A stretch of DNA of 64,000 nucleotides, taken from NCBI RefSeq assembly GCF_000143685.1, contig NC_014328.1:3100001-3164000 (forward strand). Direction: 5' to 3'. A model generated the notes under the pieces. That model was given only the letters and a program-made list of their open reading frames with translations, made no database searches and was not told the DNA's origin. Shown one piece after another: positions 1-9,216 of this stretch. Origin of the DNA: Clostridium ljungdahlii DSM 13528. Lineage in GTDB: Bacteria; Bacillota; Clostridia; Clostridiales; Clostridiaceae. The stretch's first letter is position 1. Every line of letters begins with the position of its first letter. The translations under genes were made by a program, and so were the position numbers.

Positions 1-1104
1 TTCTATTGTACGTGATTCTTCTAGTATAGCTCCTATTAATTCTATAAGTGAACTTTTCATTGAAATTGTAGCATTAGCAAGCTGTCCTATTTCATCTTTT
101 CTTCCTAATAAATAATCACAGCTAGTATCAGAAGTTAAATCAAAGTTGGAAGTTTTCTTTACTAACTTTGTTACAGATATTATTGGATTTCCAATTTTAC
201 CTCCAATATATAAGGAAAGTAAGATTGAAAGCACTAACATTATAATTATTACCAAAATGAATCCTAACAATAATGAATGAAGTGGTTTTTCCAATTCATT
301 TTTAGGTACTACAACACCAACAAGCCAATTACAACAGTTAGCCTTAGAAGTAACAAAATATTTTTCTTTACCATCAAAATCCTTTAATAGAGTTATATTA
401 TTATTTAATATCTTAGCAAATTTTCCATTCATAATTTTATTAACATTTTTATTTTCATTTTTTGTAGGTTGAAAATCTTTATTGGGATGCATTATAAAAT
501 CATTTTTATTATCTAATAGAAATGTATAACTATTATTCACAGGTTTTACTTTATCTAGCATGATTTTAATTGTATTTAATTTAAAGTCACAACTTACAAC
601 ACCGATTATTTCACCATTTTTTACAATAGGTTCAGATATCGAAACTGTCATTTTTTTTGTAAGTTCATCTAAATAGGGTTCAGAATAAACTAATTTATTT
701 TTTTGGACAGCATCTTTATACCAATATCTTTGAGTACAATCAAAATCTTTATCAGGTATCCACCCAGTTCCATCTAAATATCTTTTATCTTTAAACCCTA
801 GATATATTCCCCCTGTATTAGGATTGTCTTTTGTTTTTTCTTGCAGGTATGTTAAAATTTTTTTATTATCATTTGTGTCCATTTGCTGAATACAATCTCC
901 AATTTCTTTGATTACTTTTCCCTGCTCGCCAATCCATTCGTTAGTTATTTCAGAATATTTATCTGATTCTGCGATAATTTTGCTTTTGGATTCCTTCATT
1001 ATTAAATCATAAGAAATAAAATAACTTACTGAAGCTAATATTATTAAACTTAATATGCATAGAGATGAAATAACTAATATTATATTGTATTTGATACTTC
1101 TCAT
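1..1104 (-). CDS. Methyl-accepting chemotaxis protein, 5' part (runs off the left edge)
   Basis: The first 368 codons are present and the signalling domain lies outside the window. Translation from the ATG at 1104 gives a short cytoplasmic N-terminus, a first membrane segment (about residues 7-27), an extracytoplasmic region of about 235 residues with dCache-type features (WIPDKDFDCTQRYWYKDA, SISEPIVKNGEIIGVV), a second membrane segment, and a HAMP-like stretch (GNPIISVTKLVKK) leading into helical sequence. A GAGGAG ribosome site lies 8 bases before the ATG. This is the layout of a transmembrane chemoreceptor. The ligand cannot be read from sequence; dCache receptors often bind amino acids or organic acids. 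A sensor kinase or cyclase with the same input domain is possible because the output is unseen. Confidence 0.85.
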   Translation of the reverse strand, partial: MRSIKYNIILVISSLCILSLIILASVSYFISYDLIMKESKSKIIAESDKYSEITNEWIGEQGKVIKEIGDCIQQMDTNDNKKILTYLQEKTKDNPNTGGIYLGFKDKRYLDGTGWIPDKDFDCTQRYWYKDAVQKNKLVYSEPYLDELTKKMTVSISEPIVKNGEIIGVVSCDFKLNTIKIMLDKVKPVNNSYTFLLDNKNDFIMHPNKDFQPTKNENKNVNKIMNGKFAKILNNNITLLKDFDGKEKYFVTSKANCCNWLVGVVVPKNELEKPLHSLLLGFILVIIIMLVLSILLSLYIGGKIGNPIISVTKLVKKTSNFDLTSDTSCDYLLGRKDEIGQLANATISMKSSLIELIGAILEESRTIE

Positions 1105-1254
1105 AAATTGCACTCCTCGTATAATAAGTTTATAACTAGTTAAAGAACTGCTATAGGCTTATTTATTTTTTATATTTCCATATAGATTAAAGAATCTATT
1201 TTATTTTTCTAGTGGTGATTCTTCCAACAAGCAAGATTTATTAATAAGAATAAT

Positions 1255-2094
1255 TTATTTATCCTGACATTTAAATATAAGGCCTTCAAAAAACTTATTT
1301 ATAGAAACCTTTCCTCCTATTTTCCTTTTATGATTTATATAATCCATTTCAGCTTTTACATTGGTAAAATCAAAAAGTGCATTTGCACATGTATGAAAAA
1401 TATCATCAGCATAATCTTCTATACCCATATTAGCTGTATTAGTAAGTCCTACTTTTATTGCCCTTCTTATCCTTTGCTTTACAACCTGGGCATTATCTCC
1501 CAAATAGTTTTTCAAATCATCTAAATTGCATTCTACAAAATTTCTATTATTCTTCATAAGATATAAACTTATCTTGATTATATCATTTGTACCTTTTTCT
1601 CCGAGCATACCAAGCATACCTAGAATATGCCTTACTTTGATCAGATTTTCATTTTCAGTTTTGTCAACCTTTTTACTTTTATTTGGAGTTTTAAGCATTT
1701 TCTTTATATTAGACAGCATATTCTCCATTTCTACCCTTTCTGCCACTTTTGAAATTACTTTTTTAACCTCAATCTTATTTATTGGCTTATTTATAAAAAA
1801 TTCTATTCCTGCTTCATAAGACTCTGCTCTTAAATCACTGTCTAATACTTGAGATATCATAATAAAACAAATGCTTGAATCCAAGCTTTTTAGTTTTCTT
1901 ACAAGAACATTTCCATCCATTTCAGGCATAAGAAGATCTGCAAGTACAATATCAGGCTTAAGTAAAAGTATGTCATTAAAAGCATCTTCACTATTGCATG
2001 AACTTCCTACAACTTCAAAATTAACATCTTCTTCTATTATCATAGTTAATATTCTAACTATGCTTATATCATCATCTACAACATAAAATCTCAT
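1255..2094 (-). CDS. GlnL/YcbB-like response regulator, duplicate copy
   Basis: This 279-residue regulator has an N-terminal receiver domain with the acidic pocket VVDDD (residues 5-9), the phospho-acceptor Asp in ADLLMPEMDG and the conserved Lys in INKPINK. Its C-terminal half matches the YcbB-type DNA-binding domain of Bacillus GlnL, which partners the GlnK sensor in glutamine-responsive control. I chose the ATG at 2094 rather than the upstream GTG at 2103 because the paralogue at 3764-4603 starts at the equivalent ATG and an AGAAGG ribosome site fits it. It differs from that paralogue at about 17 of 279 residues, so it is a recent duplicate. No intact kinase lies directly upstream, only a 24-codon scar of one. 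Confidence 0.85.
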   Translation of the reverse strand: MRFYVVDDDISIVRILTMIIEEDVNFEVVGSSCNSEDAFNDILLLKPDIVLADLLMPEMDGNVLVRKLKSLDSSICFIMISQVLDSDLRAESYEAGIEFFINKPINKIEVKKVISKVAERVEMENMLSNIKKMLKTPNKSKKVDKTENENLIKVRHILGMLGMLGEKGTNDIIKISLYLMKNNRNFVECNLDDLKNYLGDNAQVVKQRIRRAIKVGLTNTANMGIEDYADDIFHTCANALFDFTNVKAEMDYINHKRKIGGKVSINKFFEGLIFKCQDK

Positions 2095-2103
2095 CCTGAT
2101 CAC

Positions 2104-2173
2104 CTTCTATCTCATGTTTTTTTATTTTTATAGTAAACTCTGTGTCTTTTTTTTTTTTGAAACAATTGATATA
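2104..2173 (-). pseudogene. Scar of the GlnK-like kinase 3' end
   Basis: Read on the minus strand, this stretch encodes, without a frameshift, a tail resembling ISVVSEEKKGTEFTIKIKEE at the C-terminus of the kinase at 4581-5867. Here Glu codons have decayed into a 12-A run. Homology stops about 2 bases before the permease stop codon at 2176. It is therefore the left edge of the duplicated block that carried the response regulator, not a gene. Confidence 0.75.
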
Positions 2174-2175
2174 AA

Positions 2176-3591
2176 TTAACTTGCTCTCTCAATATTCCTC
2201 TTCTTATTTTTATTAGAAAATAGTACATATCCTATATACAAAATCAAAGCTGTAGGAACACCAGTATAAATAGCCATTCTTTCAGTAGGGTCAATTATCA
2301 TTGCTATTATTACTACCACATACAATATAATTGCTACAATCGGAGTAATTGGATAAAATGGTGTTTTATATTTTAAATCTTCAACTTTATTTCCTTCTAA
2401 CATAAAATTTTTTCTAAAGCGCATTTGACATATACAATCGATTGTATAAATAAATATATCAATACTAGCAAGTAAAGATATAAGAAAAAGATAAACTGTA
2501 TCTGCTGCTATAAAACTTGAAATAATTGCAAATGATGCAAATGACAGAGAGATAATAAGTGCATATATTGGAACCTTTTTTTTATTTGTTTTAGCTAGTA
2601 TTTTAGGAGCTTGATTATGTTTTGCAAGTGACCAGAGCGTTCTTATACTTGCATATAAAAAAGAATTGGCTGATGATAATGCTGACGTTACAACAATTAT
2701 ATTAACTAAAAGTGAAGCTGATGTAATTCCTGCACTTTTAAACATATATGCAAATGGACTTCCTGCAAGATTTGCCTGTCTCCATGGAAGTACACATCCA
2801 ATTAAGAAAATACATGTAACATAACATAAAGTTATTAAAATTATAAATCCTCTTATGGCCTTCGGCATTTCTATCTCAGGATTTTTACTCTCACCAGCTG
2901 CAGTTGCAATAAGATCAGAACCACCAAATGCAAAAATAGCAGATAACATCGATGCTAATATTGCATTAAAGCCATTAGGAAAGGCACCACCATCAGAAAT
3001 AAAATTTGTAAATCCAATAGTTTTTCCTCCTATAATACCTGTAATTATTCCAATTCCAGTTATAACAAATAATATTACAGCTATTACTTTAATACTCGCA
3101 AACCAAAATTGAGTTTCTCCAAAATTTCCAGATGGAAGAATATTAAGAACTGCTAACAATATAGTAAACAATAATATCCAAATTATAGGATTAATATTTG
3201 GAAAGATATTTTTCATTATAATAGATGAGGCAACTATTTGTGCAGTAACTGTAACTGCACAGCTTATCCATTTCATAAAACCAGCCGTAAATCCCATTGC
3301 AGGACTAATAAATTCTGTTGCATATGCTTGTACATTTCCTGAAACAGGCATTGCTACTGCAAGCTCTCCAAGACAAGACATCATTAAATACATTATCAAT
3401 GCTCCAATTATATATGCTACTACAGCACCTCCTGGGCCGGCTTTATTGATAACGTTTCCAGAAGCTAAAAAAATGCCCGTCCCTATTGTTGCGCCAACTG
3501 TATACATTTGAATATGTCTGCTTGCCATACTTCTTTCAAGACCTTTTGACTTATCAAGTACCTCTTCTATATCGTTTTCATTTGCATCCAT
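2176..3591 (-). CDS. Amino-acid permease, APC superfamily (AAT-like)
   Basis: This is a 471-residue integral membrane protein with about 12 hydrophobic segments. It opens with a cytoplasmic stretch (KGLERSMASRHIQMYTVGATIGTGIFLASG) that carries the amino-acid permease helix-1 signature GTGIF. Other family marks are the GELAVAMPVSG loop and FGGSDLIATAAGESKNPE in the middle. It should import an amino acid with H+ or Na+. Substrate is uncertain; its position between two copies of a GlnL-like regulator suggests glutamine, glutamate or a related amino acid, but this is inference. A GGAGG site precedes the ATG. A stem-loop terminator of the upstream regulator lies at 3710-3742, so the permease may have its own promoter. 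Confidence 0.85.
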   Translation of the reverse strand: MDANENDIEEVLDKSKGLERSMASRHIQMYTVGATIGTGIFLASGNVINKAGPGGAVVAYIIGALIMYLMMSCLGELAVAMPVSGNVQAYATEFISPAMGFTAGFMKWISCAVTVTAQIVASSIIMKNIFPNINPIIWILLFTILLAVLNILPSGNFGETQFWFASIKVIAVILFVITGIGIITGIIGGKTIGFTNFISDGGAFPNGFNAILASMLSAIFAFGGSDLIATAAGESKNPEIEMPKAIRGFIILITLCYVTCIFLIGCVLPWRQANLAGSPFAYMFKSAGITSASLLVNIIVVTSALSSANSFLYASIRTLWSLAKHNQAPKILAKTNKKKVPIYALIISLSFASFAIISSFIAADTVYLFLISLLASIDIFIYTIDCICQMRFRKNFMLEGNKVEDLKYKTPFYPITPIVAIILYVVVIIAMIIDPTERMAIYTGVPTALILYIGYVLFSNKNKKRNIERAS

Positions 3592-3709
3592 ATTATTTCC
3601 TCCTTAATTTAATTTATAAACCATCAAAAATAAACCGTTTTCTCAAATGTCACAATTAATCATATTTTATGATAAAATGTAAGTTTCAAAATAAATCAAG
3701 ATAATTCAA

Positions 3710-3742
3710 AAAAGTTCTCAAGATAAAATTTTAAGAACTTTT
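3710..3742 (-). terminator. Rho-independent terminator of the response regulator
   Basis: The 9-bp arms AAAAGTTCT / AGAACTTTT surround an A/T-rich loop, and a T-run follows the second arm on the minus strand. It sits 20 bases after the stop of the regulator at 3764-4603. Confidence 0.6.
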
Positions 3743-3763
3743 AATTTAATACTATGCTATTTT

Positions 3764-4603
3764 TTATTCATCCTGGCATTTAAGTACGAGCCCTTCAAAA
3801 AACTTATTTACAGAAACTTTTCCTCCTGTTTTCCTTTTATGATTTATATAATCCATTTCAGCTTTTACATTGGTAAAATCAAAAAGTGTATTTGCATATG
3901 TATGAAAAGTATCATCAGCATAATCCTCTATACCCATATTAGCTGTATTAGTAAATCCTACTTTTATTGCCCTTCTTATCCTTTGCTTTACAACTTGGGC
4001 ATTATCTCCTAGATAGTTTTTCAAATCATCTAAATTGCATTCTACAAAATTTCTATTATTCTTCATAAGATATAAACTTACCTTGATTATATCATTTGTA
4101 CCTTTCTCTCCGAGCATACCAAGCATACCTAGAATATGCTTTACTTTGACCAGATTTTCATTTTCAGTTTTGTCAACCTTTTTACTTTTATTTGAAGTTT
4201 TAAGCATTTTCTTTATATTAGACAGCATATTCTCCATTTCTACCCTTTCTGTCACTTTTGAAATTACTTTTTTAACCTCAATCTTATTTATTGGCTTATT
4301 TATAAAAAATTCTATTCCTGCTTCATAAGACTCTGCTCTTAAATCACTATCTAATACTTGAGATATCATAATAAAACAAATGCTTGAATCCAAGCTTTTA
4401 AGTTTTCTTACAAGAACATTTCCATCCATTTCGGGCATAAGAAGATCTACAAGTACAATATCAGGTTTAAATAAAAGTATGTCATTAAAAGCATCTTCAC
4501 TATTGCATGAACTTCCTACAACTTCAAAATTGCCGTCTTCTTCTATTATCATAGTTAATATTCTAACTATGCTTATATCATCATCTACAACATAAAATCT
4601 CAT
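3764..4603 (-). CDS. glnL: GlnL/YcbB-like response regulator, partnered copy
   Basis: This 279-residue protein has a receiver domain (VVDDD, phospho-acceptor Asp in VDLLMPEMDG, Lys in INKPINK) followed by a YcbB-type output domain with a basic helix segment near residues 205-215 (VKQRIRRAIKVG). It overlaps the end of the sensor kinase gene by 23 bases, so kinase and regulator are translationally coupled and form the functional pair. In Bacillus subtilis the homologous GlnK-GlnL system controls glutamine uptake and glutaminase. The symbol is by family resemblance; the target genes here are unknown, though the adjacent permease is the obvious candidate. Confidence 0.85.
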   Translation of the reverse strand: MRFYVVDDDISIVRILTMIIEEDGNFEVVGSSCNSEDAFNDILLFKPDIVLVDLLMPEMDGNVLVRKLKSLDSSICFIMISQVLDSDLRAESYEAGIEFFINKPINKIEVKKVISKVTERVEMENMLSNIKKMLKTSNKSKKVDKTENENLVKVKHILGMLGMLGEKGTNDIIKVSLYLMKNNRNFVECNLDDLKNYLGDNAQVVKQRIRRAIKVGFTNTANMGIEDYADDTFHTYANTLFDFTNVKAEMDYINHKRKTGGKVSVNKFFEGLVLKCQDE

Positions 4604-5867
4604 CCTGATCGCCTTCTATCTTCTCCTCTTTTATTTTTATAGTAAACTCTGTGCCTTTTTTTTCTTCTGAAACAACTGATATTGAGCCCTTAAAAATATC
4701 AGTTACAATTCCATTTACATGAGTAAGACCTATTCCTCTGCATATATCTCCGGTTTCTTTATTAAATTTCGTTGAAAATCCAGGATTAAAAACATAAGCT
4801 AAATCCTTCTTTTTTATTCCTGATCCATTATCTGACACTACAAAAATGCATTCACCTTGTCTTTTACTAATAACAATTCTTATATAGCCATTTTTTCTCT
4901 TTTCCATAGATTCAATACTATTGTAAATTAAGTTCCTTATAATTGAAACCAGATAATAATGTTTCTCTACGCTGAAATTATCATATATCTTAAAATCTAA
5001 GTATACATTTAACTTATTTCTTCTTATATGTTCTTTTACATCTGCTTCAACAATATCCATAATATCCTTAATGTTCATCTTAACATTATCATATTTTTTA
5101 TCAAATATCTCTTCTAAACCTTTTATAACACTTGCATAATCTTTCTTTATTTCATGAACATCCTTTGCAACATCTAAAGACGCATTTTGAAATTCAACTG
5201 GATAATTATTTTCAGACAACGTTTTATAAAGATAATAAGCCTTTTTCATAACACCTTCAATATCTGTTTTATTTTTATTCATAAAATATACTTCACTTTT
5301 AATTTTTGAAGTAATAAGTATCAGCTTTCTATATCTCTTCTCATGTTCTTCCCTTACAAGTAAAAAACTATAATATCTAAATAACAATATTACACCTACT
5401 GCTATTGTAGATCTTATAAAAGCTATAATTACGAGGTCTTGAAACATAATATACTTATATCCTTTGAAAGCCATAAGTGCACTTAGTTCTAAAACATTAC
5501 CAATAAAATCACTTAAAACAGCTGAAACAAAAAAATTAGTCAAATTTGCCTCTATTTTCTTCCAATATAAAAAATAATATACCATTCCATATGTAAAATA
5601 AAATAGAATATCAGTAAAAACTGGACTAACTATTTGATGTAAACTAGTATTACTTATGTACATAATAAGTCCTCTATAAAGTGGTGAAGCTATTCCAACT
5701 ATAGCTGTTAAATAAAGAGGATTAATTTCCCTATTAAAATAGAGAAGAATAGGCAGCACAATTACAGATAATGTTATTGTAAAACCAGGTGCAAATAAAT
5801 TAAAATATACCTGTGAACTAAGGGCAATGCATGCAGCAATGATAAAAACAGTTTTTATCTTTTTCAT
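4581..5867 (-). CDS. glnK: GlnK-like sensor histidine kinase
   Basis: This 428-residue kinase starts with a membrane part of about six helices (residues 1-165, no large external loop). A dimerisation segment follows with the likely phospho-accepting His in DVHEIKKDYASV (about residue 236), then a GHKL ATPase domain with N-box NLIYNSIESM, G1 box DNGSGIKKKD and G2 box GIGLTHVNG. This matches YcbA/GlnK of Bacillus. The GGAAGG site precedes the ATG at 5867, and the 3' end overlaps the regulator gene. A copy of its last 24 codons is left as a scar at 2104-2173. The signal sensed is not evident from sequence. Confidence 0.85.
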   Translation of the reverse strand: MKKIKTVFIIAACIALSSQVYFNLFAPGFTITLSVIVLPILLYFNREINPLYLTAIVGIASPLYRGLIMYISNTSLHQIVSPVFTDILFYFTYGMVYYFLYWKKIEANLTNFFVSAVLSDFIGNVLELSALMAFKGYKYIMFQDLVIIAFIRSTIAVGVILLFRYYSFLLVREEHEKRYRKLILITSKIKSEVYFMNKNKTDIEGVMKKAYYLYKTLSENNYPVEFQNASLDVAKDVHEIKKDYASVIKGLEEIFDKKYDNVKMNIKDIMDIVEADVKEHIRRNKLNVYLDFKIYDNFSVEKHYYLVSIIRNLIYNSIESMEKRKNGYIRIVISKRQGECIFVVSDNGSGIKKKDLAYVFNPGFSTKFNKETGDICRGIGLTHVNGIVTDIFKGSISVVSEEKKGTEFTIKIKEEKIEGDQDEILCCR

Positions 5868-5945
5868 AGTATCCTTCCTTTTTTATTTTTATTATCTTAC
5901 ATGACTAGTATTGCATTCGTTTTACCTTTTGTGTTCATTTTTATT

Positions 5946-6152
5946 TTAGCAGTATCTTCTACTTAGCATATCTATAATTTCTTGGCCTCTTATACCTTTC
6001 CCTTCTTCCAATCCATCCTCATAAGCAGCCTTTAACAAATGCTTTATTAGTTCACAGTTCCATTTATTATTCAAATCTATAGTTATATTACTATTTTTAT
6101 CAATATCTTTTTCACCTTCCTCTATCAATTCATCAAAATACTTGTCCTTCAT
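5946..6152 (-). CDS. Small acidic protein of unknown function (68 aa)
   Basis: I do not recognise this protein. It is highly charged, with an acidic N-terminal half (FDELIEEGEKDIDKN) and a helical C-terminal half (ELIKHLLKAAYEDGLEEG), and ends RRYC. An AGGAAGG site lies about 12 bases before the ATG. It ends 78 bases upstream of the glnK start on the same strand. There is no signal peptide or membrane segment. A small regulatory or antitoxin-like protein is possible but not supported by any motif I can name. Confidence 0.55.
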   Translation of the reverse strand: MKDKYFDELIEEGEKDIDKNSNITIDLNNKWNCELIKHLLKAAYEDGLEEGKGIRGQEIIDMLSRRYC

Positions 6153-6239
6153 TTTTTATTTTCTCACCTTCCTCATAAAAAATTATATCATGTAATTATC
6201 GTCGTATTATTTTAATACTATATGTAAGTAGTATGGTTT

Positions 6240-6514
6240 TTACAGTATACTGTCTGGCACAGTTTTTATTATTAAATTTTCAAGCTCTCTTTTAAATTTT
6301 CCATATTGGCTTTCAAGGCATACAACTATTAATTTAAATTTATCTGTTTTATTATACCTATTTATCATCTGGCTCTGCTTTACTTTTACTATTTTCTCTC
6401 CATCATTAGTTACCAGAATAACAGCCTGTCCTTATAATACATAGTAATTGTTCCATTATATCTAATCCATCTATTATCATTTGTATTTGAAACACCATTC
6501 TGAATACCTAACTT
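6240..6514 (-). pseudogene. Frameshifted remnant of an unidentified gene
   Basis: Two abutting reading frames on the minus strand look like one protein broken by a one-base indel. The first reads NGVSNTNDNRWIRYNGTI then TMYYK. The frame then shifts near 6430 and continues GQAVILVTNDGEKIVKVKQ, QMINRYNKTDKFKLIVVCLE and so on to a TAA at 6240. No start codon with a ribosome site is present, and an in-frame TAG closes the 5' side. The family is not recognised. The rest of the 6153-6682 gap holds the stem-loop at 6550-6603 and nothing else I can support. Confidence 0.5.
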
Positions 6515-6549
6515 CTAACTCAAAAAAATAATTAGCACAAACTATAAAA

Positions 6550-6603
6550 GTACCCTGTAAGATTAGACACAACCTCTTTTAATATGTCTACCCTACAGGG
6601 TAC
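6550..6603. repeat. Inverted repeat downstream of the sleL-like gene
   Basis: GTACCCTGTAAG at 6550-6561 faces CTACAGGGTAC at 6593-6603, with further partial pairing inside (AGAC / GTCT). It lies 80 bases after the cortex-lytic enzyme gene. It could be that gene's terminator, but no strong T-run follows, so a relic of a mobile-element end next to the pseudogene is also possible. Confidence 0.45.
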
Positions 6604-6682
6604 AGTTTAAACAGTATTAAACAGTTTTTAATAATTAAACTATGGAGGAAAAAACTAATTTCACAATTGTATTCTACTCATA

Positions 6683-7978
6683 TCACCTAGCCGGTATAAC
6701 TTTTTCAATATTGAACATATTATCAAGTACCTGCCAGTTTTCTGGGAACGGCTTTGCTAAAACCCAGTAGCTAACACCTCGAAGTCCATATTCATTTACA
6801 AGTTTATATTTGGCCTTTACACTTCTTGCATCTTCAAACCAAACTACATGCTGCCGTCTTTCTTCATCTATATAGTTATAATATGGTGATTGTGCTTTTT
6901 GATCATACCTTATGACAGCTCCGTATCTTCTTGCTCTATCCACCGCTTCTCTATTTCCCACACTTTCTGCAAATTCTCCTCCTGGAGTGTATGGAAGTGT
7001 CCAATCATATCCATAAAGTGGCATTCCCATCATTATCTTATTAGGAGGTATTACAGTTACAGCATAGCTTATTACTTTTCTCACTTCATTAATTGGGGCA
7101 ACGGCCATAGGTGGGCCACCTGACCACCCCCACTCGTAAGTCATTATTATTACAAAATCAACTATCCTGCCGTGAGCACTGTAATCATGAGCTCCATGCC
7201 ATGCACCAGCTTTTACATCATATGTTTTAGGTGCCAATGCAGTTCCAACTACATATCCCAGTGGGTGTAGTCTTGCTACTAATTTCTCAAGGAAGCGGTT
7301 ATACTTCGTTCTATTTTCTGGTTGAATCCTTTCAAAATCTACTATAGTTCCATAATAACCTTTTCTCCTCATCATATCTATCATATTATTTATAAGATTA
7401 TTTTGAGCTTTCTCATCATTAAGGAACTTTCCTATTAGCTCAGTATCAAAGTTTTTCTCAGATAAATTTGTAACTGAAAGTAACGGTGCAACCCTATTAT
7501 TTTTTCCAACCGCAATAATTGTTTCATCCCTAAGCGGAGTCAATCCCCCTTCTGCAGTAATATGATGACTAAAAGGAGTTATATAAGTTAGATATGGTGC
7601 TGCATCAATTACAATTCTAGTTTCTTTTTCATCAGTAGAAGGTTGTATAAAACCATTTGTTTCAATAGTTCCATAGTTTTTGGATTTTTCAGGTATTCTA
7701 AGTGTCATACCTGGATAAATAGCGGAAGAACTTGACATGTTATTTAAACTCAGTATGCTGTTTACGGAAACTCCAAATTTTTGAGCTATAGACCACAGCG
7801 AATCTCCTGCTTTAACCCTATAGGCTCTTTCCCTTGATGGAATTACAATTGATTGTCCAACTACTAAACTTTCCCTTGGATTGAGGTCGTTGGCCTTTAT
7901 TATACTGTCCGGAGAAACTCCAAATTTTCTAGCTATAGACCATGTAGAGTCTCCTGGACGGACTACATATATATTCAA
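6683..7978 (-). CDS. sleL: Spore cortex-lytic enzyme, LysM-LysM-GH18 (SleL/YaaH-like)
   Basis: The protein has two LysM domains (VVRPGDSTWSIARKFGVSPDS and YRVKAGDSLWSIAQKFGVS) and a GH18 chitinase-fold domain whose catalytic region reads GTIVDFERIQPENR, keeping the D-x-E pair of the family. This is the architecture of SleL/YaaH, an N-acetylglucosaminidase that degrades spore cortex fragments at germination; the LysM domains bind peptidoglycan. I start it at TTG 7978 (residues NIYVVRPGD next). AAAGGAG lies 10 bases upstream and the family begins just before the first LysM, whereas the ATG at 8011 has no ribosome site. That gives 431 residues. No signal peptide is present, as expected for a protein made in the mother cell. 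Confidence 0.9.
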   Translation of the reverse strand: MNIYVVRPGDSTWSIARKFGVSPDSIIKANDLNPRESLVVGQSIVIPSRERAYRVKAGDSLWSIAQKFGVSVNSILSLNNMSSSSAIYPGMTLRIPEKSKNYGTIETNGFIQPSTDEKETRIVIDAAPYLTYITPFSHHITAEGGLTPLRDETIIAVGKNNRVAPLLSVTNLSEKNFDTELIGKFLNDEKAQNNLINNMIDMMRRKGYYGTIVDFERIQPENRTKYNRFLEKLVARLHPLGYVVGTALAPKTYDVKAGAWHGAHDYSAHGRIVDFVIIMTYEWGWSGGPPMAVAPINEVRKVISYAVTVIPPNKIMMGMPLYGYDWTLPYTPGGEFAESVGNREAVDRARRYGAVIRYDQKAQSPYYNYIDEERRQHVVWFEDARSVKAKYKLVNEYGLRGVSYWVLAKPFPENWQVLDNMFNIEKVIPAR

Positions 7979-8130
7979 ATATATATACGCTCCTTTTTTA
8001 TTTACTACCATTAGTTATTATATTCAATAACTCTATTTCTGTTCTAAAATACAAGTGGATATTTTAATTTCTTACTATAGAAATGATTTTTTATAATTAT
8101 ATGCATATATCTTAAAATTGGAAAATATAT

Positions 8131-8166
8131 AAAAAAGGAATCTAGCCAAATTTCAAACTAGATTCC
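8131..8166 (-). terminator. Terminator after garR
   Basis: GGAATCTAG (8137-8145) pairs with CTAGATTCC (8158-8166), and six T residues follow on the minus strand. It starts 8 bases after the garR stop codon and ends the island's leftmost transcript. Confidence 0.85.
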
Positions 8167-8173
8167 TACAAAA

Positions 8174-9058
8174 TTATTTAGTTACTTTAACTTTTCCTAA
8201 TTTCTCATAGAATTTTACTAGAGCAGAATGATCGCTTTGTCCTTCTCCATCTAAATGCAAATTTCTAAGCATTTCCAATACTTGATTTGTAAGGAAAAGT
8301 GGTGCTCCTACTCCTGCTGCAGTTTCAACAGCATTCTTTAAATCTTTTATATGTAGGTCAATTTTGAATCCTGGCTTGAAATTTCTGTCTAGTACCATTG
8401 GAGCTTTAGCATCTAATACAGTACTTCCAGCTAGTCCTCCACGAATAGCATTGTAAATTAATTCTGGAGATACACCAGCTTTAGTTCCTAGTACAAATGC
8501 TTCTGACATAGCTGCTATATTTAATGCAACAATTACCTGGTTTGCTAACTTTGTTACATTACCTGCACCAACATCACCACATAGTACTGCACTTGTACCC
8601 ATCTTCAAAAGTAAATCTTTATATTTTTCAAAAACTTCTTTCTTTCCGCCTACCATCATAGATAAACTTCCGTCAATAGCTTTTGGTTCTCCACCACTTA
8701 CTGGAGCATCCAACATGTCAATTCCTTTTTCTTCTAATTTTTTAGCTATTTCTCTAGAAACAAGTGGTGCTATGGAGCTCATATCAATAAATACGGAACC
8801 CTTTTTTATTCCCTCAATAACACCATTTTCTCCCAAGACAACTTCTTTAACCTGTGGAGAATTTGGAAGCATCGTTATTATAACATCACTTTTAGCTGCA
8901 ACATCTTTTGGTGAAGCTCCTCTTTCAGCTCCTGCTTTTTCCAGTTCTTCTTCTGATGCCTTACTGCGATTATAAACTACAAGGTCATAACCTGCCTTTA
9001 TTAAATTCTTTGACATTGGTTTTCCCATTATTCCAAGTCCGATAAATCCTACTTTCAT
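8174..9058 (-). CDS. garR: Tartronate semialdehyde reductase (2-hydroxy-3-oxopropionate reductase)
   Basis: This 294-residue beta-hydroxyacid dehydrogenase has an NAD(P)-binding Rossmann motif GFIGLGIMGKPMSKNL at the N-terminus, the substrate-binding stretch DAPVSGGEPKA near residue 118, and the catalytic Lys in GAGNVTKLANQ near residue 165. It reduces tartronate semialdehyde to D-glycerate, the step after aldol cleavage in galactarate/glucarate breakdown. It has a private promoter with the shared palindrome (9094-9178) and its own terminator, so it is monocistronic. The ribosome site is GGAGGATT. 3-Hydroxyisobutyrate dehydrogenase belongs to the same family, but the neighbouring garD, garK and gudD make GarR the better call. 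Confidence 0.92.
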   Translation of the reverse strand: MKVGFIGLGIMGKPMSKNLIKAGYDLVVYNRSKASEEELEKAGAERGASPKDVAAKSDVIITMLPNSPQVKEVVLGENGVIEGIKKGSVFIDMSSIAPLVSREIAKKLEEKGIDMLDAPVSGGEPKAIDGSLSMMVGGKKEVFEKYKDLLLKMGTSAVLCGDVGAGNVTKLANQVIVALNIAAMSEAFVLGTKAGVSPELIYNAIRGGLAGSTVLDAKAPMVLDRNFKPGFKIDLHIKDLKNAVETAAGVGAPLFLTNQVLEMLRNLHLDGEGQSDHSALVKFYEKLGKVKVTK

Positions 9059-9093
9059 AAGTCAATCCTCCTGTATTTCTATTTTATAATAAT

Positions 9094-9178
9094 ATTATCA
9101 TACCTTTGCATTTATCATTCAATGTTCATTTGCACAAAAATAATTTATTACTAGTAAACTATTTTATATATATGCATA
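9094..9178 (-). promoter_or_regulatory. garR promoter with putative CdaR box
   Basis: On the minus strand: TATGCATA (9171-9178), 34 bases, the imperfect palindrome TGTGCAAATGAACA (9136-9123), then directly TTGAAT as -35 (9122-9117), a 17-base spacer, and GATAAT as -10 (9099-9094). The same arrangement recurs at seven other island promoters. Confidence 0.75.
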
Positions 9179-9216
9179 ACATTTTACAATCTACTATTTT
9201 GTCATCAAGTCAATTA

